Made by a program: the position numbers and the translations under genes. Positions 1 through 5,200 of a stretch of 5,200 nt of DNA are shown here, in pieces. The first letter of the stretch is position 1, and each line of letters starts with the position of its first letter. Location: the NCBI GenBank assembly GCA_035505995.1, contig DATJQF010000185.1, forward strand, positions 1 through 5,200, in the 5' to 3' direction. This DNA comes from DATJQF01 sp035505995. GTDB lineage: Bacteria; Bacteroidota; Bacteroidia; Bacteroidales; FEN-979. The notes beneath the pieces are model-generated. The model was not told where the DNA came from, made no database searches, and saw only the letters and a list, made by a program, of their open reading frames with translations.

Positions 1-47
1 TCATCTTTAAGGAAATGCTGGCCGTATTTTTTTTTCGGGCGGATCAT
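1..47 (-). CDS. rsmA: 16S rRNA (adenine(1518)-N(6)/adenine(1519)-N(6))-dimethyltransferase RsmA, N-terminal fragment cut by the window edge
   Basis: Reading leftward from an ATG at 47-45, the visible codons give MIRPKKKYGQHFLKD, and the frame is still open at base 1. The pattern RPKK-x-x-GQHFL-x-D is the conserved N-terminus of RsmA/KsgA, which dimethylates two adjacent adenines in the 3'-terminal hairpin of 16S rRNA using S-adenosylmethionine, late in assembly of the small subunit. Only 15 complete codons are present, so the SAM-binding and catalytic motifs cannot be checked. The ATG is the only sensible start: the in-frame codons upstream are TAC GCC CGG, preceded by the TAA that ends the TPR gene. 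The 9-bp gap implies co-transcription with that gene. The three lysine codons after RP form a run of nine A, and the motif stays in frame with nine. The main uncertainty is the short length; the motif itself is very characteristic. Confidence 0.85.
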   Translation of the reverse strand, partial: MIRPKKKYGQHFLKD

Positions 48-56
48 CCGGGCGTA

Positions 57-1946
57 TTATTGCGGTGCCTCCTGGTCTCCCCGCAGGGACCGGTATTTCT
101 TGCGGGCATCCACCACGTAGATGCTGCCCGGGTAATCGAGGATGACGGCTTCATAGTATTTCATGGCCCGGTCGCGGTCGTTGAGCTGGATCTCATTCAG
201 GCGGGCGCGCATCATCAGGGCTTTGTCGGCCAGGATGCTTTCGCGGTAATTGGCCAGCAGGGTTCCCAGCAGGGTATCGGCCTCCGCATACAATCCCTGT
301 TTCATCCGGATCTCTGCCTTCTTGAGGAGTACATCGTCGAAGATCGGGTGATCCGTAAAAAGGATGAAAACGGAATCGAGGGTCCGGATGGCGAGGTCAT
401 CCTGGTTCCGGTAATCCAGCAGGTCCCCCCGGGCATACAACCGCAGGCCCGCAAAGGTGCTGTCGTCGCCGGTATTCTCGCTGATCAGCAGGGAAAGGGC
501 CATGGCATCGTTGGCGATGAGTTTGGTGGTGGCCGCTTTCAGGATATCGGCCTGGTCTTTCGCCCACTTGAACTCCCCGATGTAGAACGAGAGCCTGGCA
601 TTGCGGAACTTCGCCTGCTGGCCGATCTCATCATTCCTGAAGTCCTGGTACACCTGCTGGTACAGCAGGGAGGCATCCCACACCTGCCCGGTGAACAGCA
701 GGATGTCCGCCAGCTCGATCTTTATGCCGGCTTTATCCAGGAGGCTGATATCCGGTTTGTCCACCAGCCCCTGGAGCAGGGCAACGGCCTCGTCCGTCCG
801 GTTCAGGTAGAATGCGTCGATATGGGCAAGGTTCCTCACCAGGCCGGGGGCTTTGCCCGAGAACTCCATCTCTTTCCGGAACTCTTTTTCCAGTTCTTCC
901 AAAGATTTCACGGAAGGAGACGGCCCGGAGACCAGCTTCAGATACCGGGTGTTGAGCAGTTCCCGGCGGGCATCCTCATAATAGGGGAAATCCTTCCCTT
1001 TGGAAACCAGGTACTGGTATCCTTCCAGTGCAGCATCCCAGTTCTCATTGCTGACGCAAAGCTTCGACAGCTGGAACACGCGGCCCCCGTCCTCCTTTAG
1101 CCGCCGGTCGAGCGACTTGGCCTGAAGCAGGGCCAGCTCAAAATCCTTTTGCTGGATCGAATACCACCAGAGCAACTCGGAATAGTAGGTCCGCTCCGGG
1201 TCTTTCTGGGCCTTCTCCAGCAGGTACTTCCGGAGGATCTCATTCTTGGAATTGTTCGGATCGTTCGCCAGAAACATCTGCAGCCGGTCTTCGATGGTCT
1301 GCAGATAGGTCTGGTTGATTTCCAGCAGTCCGATATATTCATCCAGCATCTTCGTGTAATCGCCGGTCCGCTCATATTCGGAGGCCAGTTCGAACCCGAA
1401 ATTCGTGGGGGTATTGAACATCTCCCGGCCTTTCAGGTAAGTCTTCACGGCGTAGCCGTCTTCCCCGCGCATCAGGAAGGCGTTGGCCAGCTCATACACC
1501 TGTTGCACGACAGGCTGCATTTTCTTCAGGGCTTCATCATAGGTTTTGTGCGCTTTTTCCTCGTTCCCCTGGCGGTAATAGACATATCCCTGGTCCACGA
1601 TGTATTTCAGTCCATCGGGATCATTTTTACGGGCGGTCCGGATCAGCTTCTCCGCTTTATCGTAATCCTGGTTCTCCACCAGGCAATAGAAATAATAGAA
1701 ATAATAAGTCGACGTAGGCTTGGCGGCATAAAGCCGATCGTAGATCTCGGCCGCTTTTTCGAATTCCCGGTCCTGAAAATACTGGAGGGCAAGTTGCTCG
1801 TCGGAGGTCTGCGAAGCCGGTGTCTGAAAAGGAAGCACGGTCTGGCCGGCAGGATGATCCTGTGCATGGCCGCTGAACCATGAACCCGTTGCGAGGAACC
1901 ATGCCGTCAGCCCTCCAATCAGTCCTGTCCGGATTTTCGTTCTCAC
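57..1946 (-). CDS. Exported tetratricopeptide-repeat (TPR) protein, 629 aa
   Basis: I propose a GTG start at 1946. The open frame runs back to an ATG at 2129, but that would overlap the amidohydrolase gene by 164 bp and add 61 residues rich in Pro and Ser with no family character. From the GTG, residues 1-28 form a signal peptide: R2, K4 and R6, a hydrophobic stretch at about 8-24, and a likely cleavage after GHA at 28. The rest is almost entirely helical TPR units. Clear ones lie near 49-80, 81-112, 113-145, 147-178, 183-213, 288-318, 404-437, 440-470, 535-566 and 571-606. The last unit (KYYEAVILDYPGS) resembles the BamD/YbgF type of periplasmic TPR. There is no catalytic motif, so the likely role is a protein-binding scaffold in the periplasm or at the outer membrane; the partner is unknown. 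Residues 81-87 are an odd YYFYYFY run. The gene starts 19 bp after the amidohydrolase stop and ends 9 bp before rsmA. The fold is near certain, the exact start less so. Confidence 0.88.
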   Translation of the reverse strand: MRTKIRTGLIGGLTAWFLATGSWFSGHAQDHPAGQTVLPFQTPASQTSDEQLALQYFQDREFEKAAEIYDRLYAAKPTSTYYFYYFYCLVENQDYDKAEKLIRTARKNDPDGLKYIVDQGYVYYRQGNEEKAHKTYDEALKKMQPVVQQVYELANAFLMRGEDGYAVKTYLKGREMFNTPTNFGFELASEYERTGDYTKMLDEYIGLLEINQTYLQTIEDRLQMFLANDPNNSKNEILRKYLLEKAQKDPERTYYSELLWWYSIQQKDFELALLQAKSLDRRLKEDGGRVFQLSKLCVSNENWDAALEGYQYLVSKGKDFPYYEDARRELLNTRYLKLVSGPSPSVKSLEELEKEFRKEMEFSGKAPGLVRNLAHIDAFYLNRTDEAVALLQGLVDKPDISLLDKAGIKIELADILLFTGQVWDASLLYQQVYQDFRNDEIGQQAKFRNARLSFYIGEFKWAKDQADILKAATTKLIANDAMALSLLISENTGDDSTFAGLRLYARGDLLDYRNQDDLAIRTLDSVFILFTDHPIFDDVLLKKAEIRMKQGLYAEADTLLGTLLANYRESILADKALMMRARLNEIQLNDRDRAMKYYEAVILDYPGSIYVVDARKKYRSLRGDQEAPQ

Positions 1947-1965
1947 CGCAGCATTCTTTTTGGCA

Positions 1966-3171
1966 TTACCCGTTGAGCATCCGGAGGGCGATGAAAGCCA
2001 AGAGCCCGGCGCCGGTCTCCAGGCAGGACTCATCCACATCGAAGGTGGAGGTATGGAGGTTGGACGTGATCCCTTTCGCTTCATTTCTGATGCCGAGACG
2101 GTAAAAGCAGGATGGCACTTCACGGGCAAAGTAAGAAAAATCCTCGGCGGTCATCCTCGCTTCCAGTTCCATAACGTTCTTTTCGCCGAGATATTCTGCC
2201 GACCACTGCCGGACTTTGGCGGTTACGTTTTCATCATTGACCAGCACCGGGTAGCCCGGGGAGAAGATCACCTCGCAGTCGCCGCCCATCGACCGGGCCA
2301 CGCCTGTTGAGATCTCTGCAATTTTTTCCTGGATTTTTTTTCTCCACTCCTCGTCATAGGTCCGAATGGTGCCATCTATATTCACCACCTCCGGGATGAC
2401 ATTGGTCCTCCCCTCGCCGGAGATGCGTCCGAAGGAGACCACGGTCGGGATGACCGGGTTGGCATTGCGGCTCACGATCTGCTGCAGCGCCACCAGGATA
2501 TGGGAAGCGATCAGGATGGGATCGATGACCTGTTCCGGGGTGGCGGCATGCCCGCCTTTCCCCCTGACCTTCAGGAAAACCTCGTCGGTGGAGGCCATAT
2601 AGGCTCCTGCCTTCACCCCTATTTTTCCCGCTTCCACGGTATTGATCACATGCTGCCCGATCACATACTGCACCCCGGGATCTTTCAGAACTCCTTCCCC
2701 GATCATCCGGATCGCCCCGCCGGGATAGGTCTCCTCGGAGGGCTGGAAAAAAAGCTTGACTGTCCCTGAAAAAGAATCTTTCAGGGAGAAGAGGATTTTC
2801 CCTGCGCCCAGCAGGCTGGTCATATGGACGTCGTGACCGCAGGCATGCATCTTCCCGTCCGCTTCCGAACGGTAGGGTACAGGATTCTCCTCCAGGATGG
2901 GCAGGGCATCCATATCGGCCCGCAGAGCGATGCATCCTTTCCCGGGCTTGTTCCCCTTGATGACCGCCACGATCCCGTTGCCTCCGATCCCTTTTTTATA
3001 GGGGATGCCGGACTCTTCCAGCCGCGAACAGATATATTCCGCGGTATGCACCTCTTCGTTGGAGAGTTCCGGATGGCGGTGCAAATGACGGCGGATCCGG
3101 ACCAATTCCCCGTACAGGTTGGATGAAAGCTCCTGTATTTTCTTTTTCAGCTCTGTGCCTTGAATTGCCAT
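1966..3171 (-). CDS. M20D-family metal-dependent amidohydrolase (N-acyl-amino-acid / hippurate / IAA-conjugate hydrolase type), 401 aa
   Basis: This is a full-length M20D enzyme; the family is usually about 380-430 residues. Members use a two-metal centre to cleave the amide bond of N-acyl amino acids. Visible motifs in order: RRHLHRHPELSNEE (27-40), RADMDALP (84-91), MHACGHDVH (108-116), QPSEE (143-147), GQHV (172-175), GKGGHAATP (204-212) in the lid domain, MTAEDFSYF (340-348) and NLHTSTFDVDE (371-381). By family comparison the metal ligands are C111, H113, E147, H174 and H373, with E146 as the general base; all are present, so the enzyme should be active. No signal peptide is seen (start MAIQGTELKKK), so it should act in the cytoplasm. 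The substrate cannot be told from sequence: hippurate, indole-acetyl amino acids, N-acetyl amino acids and acyl-diaminopimelate are all used by relatives. It is the first gene of a probable three-gene unit with the TPR gene and rsmA, and a candidate promoter lies just upstream. Confidence 0.93.
   Translation of the reverse strand: MAIQGTELKKKIQELSSNLYGELVRIRRHLHRHPELSNEEVHTAEYICSRLEESGIPYKKGIGGNGIVAVIKGNKPGKGCIALRADMDALPILEENPVPYRSEADGKMHACGHDVHMTSLLGAGKILFSLKDSFSGTVKLFFQPSEETYPGGAIRMIGEGVLKDPGVQYVIGQHVINTVEAGKIGVKAGAYMASTDEVFLKVRGKGGHAATPEQVIDPILIASHILVALQQIVSRNANPVIPTVVSFGRISGEGRTNVIPEVVNIDGTIRTYDEEWRKKIQEKIAEISTGVARSMGGDCEVIFSPGYPVLVNDENVTAKVRQWSAEYLGEKNVMELEARMTAEDFSYFAREVPSCFYRLGIRNEAKGITSNLHTSTFDVDESCLETGAGLLAFIALRMLNG
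2763..2787. repeat. Perfect 9-bp inverted repeat inside the amidohydrolase coding region
   Basis: TCCCTGAAA at 2763-2771 and its exact reverse complement TTTCAGGGA at 2779-2787 flank a 7-base loop, so the mRNA could fold into a small hairpin. It encodes part of the SLKDSFSG segment (residues about 129-136) of the amidohydrolase. No U-run follows on the minus strand, so it is not a standard terminator. The structure is real in sequence; a function is not shown and it may be chance. Confidence 0.35.
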
Positions 3172-3188
3172 TCGCCTGGTATTTGAAT

Positions 3189-3196
3189 CAAAAGTA
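3189..3196 (-). promoter_or_regulatory. Candidate Bacteroidota -7 promoter element (TAnnTTTG) upstream of the amidohydrolase gene
   Basis: On the minus strand these bases read TACTTTTG, an exact match to the TAnnTTTG -7 consensus of the primary sigma factor of Bacteroidota. It lies in the 37-bp gap between the stop of the T9SS protein (3209) and the amidohydrolase ATG (3171). This spacing would give a leader of only roughly 10-15 nt. No clear TTTG-type -33 element is visible 19-23 bases further upstream, where the sequence is C-rich, so this rests on the -7 match and the location alone. If real, it separates transcription of the amidohydrolase-TPR-rsmA group from the upstream gene. No hairpin terminator is visible in the gap. 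Confidence 0.4.
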
Positions 3197-3208
3197 CGAA
3201 ACGAACTG

Positions 3209-5200
3209 TTACCGGAGGATGACCTTTACAGTCTGATCTCCGGTTTCCGCTTCCACTTTCAGAATATATAAACCCTTTTGAAATGCAGTCCAATTCAGTT
3301 TGAGGATCCCCGAACCGGGGTTTTCTTTATATTGTTTCTTCAAAATATTCCTTCCCATAAAATCATAAACCGACAGGGTCAGCGGGAAACAGACCTCTTC
3401 GGGAATCTCAATGAAAACCTCGCCGGTGGTTGGATTCGGATAGACCCTGACTGCTTCCGCCCGGTTTGCTTCAATGATCCCCACTCCCGGGATTACCGTG
3501 ATGTTTGCCGTTTTCAGGATCGAATCGGCATGCGTTCCGTCTGAAACCACCAGTTTTACATCGTATTTCCCCCCGTTGGCATAGGTGACCCCGGGGTTCT
3601 GCTCCGAGGATGAGGAAGGAGTTCCGCCGGGAAATTCCCAATGGCGGGATACGATGGCGGGATAAGAATCATCGTGGAAATTTACGGATTCGCCTGCAGG
3701 AAGGCTGTTCCGGTCGCTGTGGAATAACGCGTACGGTCCGGTAAGGTTGACCCCGAAAAATTCCAGGTACTGCTTCATGAGGTTCCCTTTGGTCCCCGGC
3801 AGCCCGGCACTGTCGGCCAGCTTTCCGAATTCCACGAAAGTCCCGATGGTCCGGTAATTGCCCGGATCATTGGCGATCTCCAGGGGATCCCCGGTGGAAT
3901 TGGCAAACAGGGCATAGGCGGGGGCAACCGGCAGGAAGCTGAATACCGAAAAATTCCAGGAGCCCGTGAACGGAAATTCCATTCCCTGGGCGAAGGTTCC
4001 GTTTATTCCGTTCACGGTCCGGTAATGGTACATGGGAACCCGGTCGGAAGTATAGCCGAAATAAGGATGGACGGGAGTGGGTGCGCCGAAATACCAGGTG
4101 TGGTATCCCTCCAGAAAGAGGTTCCCGTTGTCCGACAGGTACCCGGCCAGTCTTCTTCCTTCTTCCTGGGTGAGGGCATGGCTGCCCGGGCTGACCGTCC
4201 CGAGGATCACAAAGGCGGCGGCATAATTATCCAGGGCGGCGGGTATGGAATCCAGCACCTTGTATGCGACTTTGAGGCTGTCGAGGCAGCTTTCCATGGC
4301 AGCCGGGGTCCCGGAAACGGCCGACATCGATACAATGGCCACCGGGACTTTGCCGAGCTGGAGCAGCACCGGCACCTCCATCGCGAGATCCGGTGGCCTG
4401 GTGAGTGTCAGCAACAGGCTGGCGGATTGCCCTTTGATCGCTGCCTGCGACGCCTGCAGCCGGAACTGAAGGGTGGCTGCGCCGAAAGATCCGAGGTGAT
4501 CCAGTGTCTGATCCGGATCGGACAGGATGTTCACCAGCGTATCCTGTGCCGATAAATGCACCGCAATACCCTGGATCCCCAGGGAACCTGCGTTGGTGAC
4601 GGGGAGAAGCAGGGTTGCCACTTCGCCGGGATCCAGGAAGCCGTCGTACCCGTCGTCGATCTCGGGAGCCGCCACCCGGACCAGGTACGAGGAAACCGGG
4701 ATGATGAAATCCTTGGTCCAGTGATGCCCGGAGCAGGCAGCCCGGATCCTGAAGGGCATCGGATACTGGTCGGGAAGCGGGGACGTAAGCGAGAACGAAA
4801 ATGCGGTCCCGAACTCCTGGGTTGCGCCGGGACCGAGAGAAGGGATCGATACCGTACTGTCGGCGATCTGCAATGCGGTATCGGAGGAAGAAAGATGCAG
4901 CATCAGATCATGAAGGGTGCCGGTTGAACGGTTGGTAACGGATAGATGCAGGGCTGCCGGTTCCCCGTATTCCAGCAGGCTGTCGGCCGAGACGATCCGG
5001 CATTGAATCTGAAGCCCGGTGGAGAGGTCCAGGGACTTCTCCGAGAAGATCCCCTTTGCATCGGTAACTTTCACCGGGATCTGGTAAATGACGGAAGTGT
5101 CGGCACCCTCCATGCTCAATACTCCGTCCGGTGTCAATGAAACCGTTCCGGGCAGCTCACCGGGTTCGAACAAGAAACTCTTCCCGGCCAGTTCCGTGAG
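3209..5200 (-). CDS. Large secreted multidomain protein with GATase-like, PKD and T9SS type A sorting domains (C-terminal 663 aa; N-terminus outside window)
   Basis: The frame is open to the right edge (first visible residues LTELAGKSFLF), so the gene is 5'-truncated; a TTG at 5173 is not a credible start. Numbering from the edge, residues 1-60 look like the end of a beta-sandwich domain. About 65-170 and 175-280 are two further Ig-like or CARDB-like beta domains; the second begins with IDDGYDGFLDPGE (181-193), an Asp-rich motif common in secreted Bacteroidota proteases and possibly calcium-binding. About 285-485 resembles the GATase-like alpha/beta domain found in such secreted proteins (FVILG, then LTQEEGRRLAGYLSDNGNLFLEG); no G-x-C-x-G nucleophile elbow is seen, so it is probably not catalytic as an amidotransferase. 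A PKD domain follows at about 488-570 (HWEFPGGTPSSS, then NPGVTYANGGKYDVKLVV). The end, about 575-663, is a T9SS type A sorting domain (VRVYPNPTTGEVFIEI to GLYILKVEAETGDQTVKVILR). The protein should cross the outer membrane by T9SS and be released or anchored at the surface after cleavage of this domain. Relatives with this tail are often proteases, but no catalytic domain is visible here. Confidence 0.9.
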   Translation of the reverse strand, partial: LTELAGKSFLFEPGELPGTVSLTPDGVLSMEGADTSVIYQIPVKVTDAKGIFSEKSLDLSTGLQIQCRIVSADSLLEYGEPAALHLSVTNRSTGTLHDLMLHLSSSDTALQIADSTVSIPSLGPGATQEFGTAFSFSLTSPLPDQYPMPFRIRAACSGHHWTKDFIIPVSSYLVRVAAPEIDDGYDGFLDPGEVATLLLPVTNAGSLGIQGIAVHLSAQDTLVNILSDPDQTLDHLGSFGAATLQFRLQASQAAIKGQSASLLLTLTRPPDLAMEVPVLLQLGKVPVAIVSMSAVSGTPAAMESCLDSLKVAYKVLDSIPAALDNYAAAFVILGTVSPGSHALTQEEGRRLAGYLSDNGNLFLEGYHTWYFGAPTPVHPYFGYTSDRVPMYHYRTVNGINGTFAQGMEFPFTGSWNFSVFSFLPVAPAYALFANSTGDPLEIANDPGNYRTIGTFVEFGKLADSAGLPGTKGNLMKQYLEFFGVNLTGPYALFHSDRNSLPAGESVNFHDDSYPAIVSRHWEFPGGTPSSSSEQNPGVTYANGGKYDVKLVVSDGTHADSILKTANITVIPGVGIIEANRAEAVRVYPNPTTGEVFIEIPEEVCFPLTLSVYDFMGRNILKKQYKENPGSGILKLNWTAFQKGLYILKVEAETGDQTVKVILR

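Noticed and set aside
15..1100. A 361-codon open frame on the plus strand opposite the TPR gene
   Set aside because: It is an antisense shadow: it lies wholly opposite a TPR gene with clear repeats and a signal peptide, and its translation shows no domain, signal or family motif.
1149..1883. A 244-codon plus-strand open frame opposite the N-terminal half of the TPR gene
   Set aside because: It is another shadow frame. Its hydrophobic look comes from reading the complement of a charged helical protein, and no recognisable motif is present.
1947..2129. Upstream extension of the TPR gene to the ATG at 2129
   Set aside because: It would overlap the conserved C-terminal part of the amidohydrolase, add a Pro/Ser-rich stretch with no family character and bury the signal peptide about 60 residues inside the protein.
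2326..2343. T-rich runs on the plus strand that look like a terminator tail or promoter spacer
   Set aside because: They are explained by lysine and isoleucine codons in the RKKIQEKIAE segment of the amidohydrolase, and no stem precedes them.
2354..2935. A 193-codon minus-strand frame inside the amidohydrolase gene
   Set aside because: It is an alternative frame of a gene with intact metal-ligand motifs; its translation is Arg/Gly-rich low-information sequence.
3308..3328. GC hairpin followed by TTTTCTTT on the plus strand, resembling a terminator
   Set aside because: The stem is only five base pairs, it lies inside the minus-strand coding region, and there is no plus-strand gene for it to terminate.
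4025..4555. A 176-codon plus-strand frame opposite the T9SS protein
   Set aside because: It is a shadow of the beta-domain and GATase-like coding region, with no motif or supported start.

Overview
The window looks like a piece of a Bacteroidota genome, most plausibly an environmental Bacteroidales-type lineage with fairly high G+C. Three things point there: a C-terminal type IX secretion (T9SS) sorting domain, a TAnnTTTG-type promoter element, and an RsmA N-terminus of the form RPKK-x-x-GQHFL. The species cannot be named from this sequence.

All recognised genes lie on the minus strand and fill nearly the whole window, so transcription runs from high to low coordinates. In that order: (1) 5200-3209, the C-terminal 663 codons of a large secreted multidomain protein with beta-sandwich repeats, a GATase-like domain, a PKD domain and a T9SS type A sorting domain; its start lies beyond the window. 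(2) A 37-bp gap holding a candidate promoter. (3) 3171-1966, a complete M20D-family metal-dependent amidohydrolase. (4) 1946-57, a 629-residue exported tetratricopeptide-repeat (TPR) protein, probably starting at a GTG just after the amidohydrolase stop. (5) 47-1, the first 15 codons of rsmA (ksgA), the 16S rRNA dimethyladenosine methyltransferase, cut off by the window edge.

Spacings of 19 bp and 9 bp suggest that amidohydrolase, TPR protein and rsmA are one transcription unit. The large T9SS protein is probably separate, because a promoter-like element follows its stop codon. The three clustered proteins do not form an obvious pathway: a cytoplasmic amidohydrolase, an exported TPR scaffold and an rRNA modification enzyme. 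They look like a housekeeping operon.

No RNA gene, CRISPR array, mobile element or convincing new system was seen. The most useful observations are the unannotated rsmA start at the left edge, a start-site puzzle for the TPR gene (a T5/A5 homopolymer where one extra base would give an ATG start overlapping the upstream stop), and the unidentified N-terminal part of the T9SS protein.
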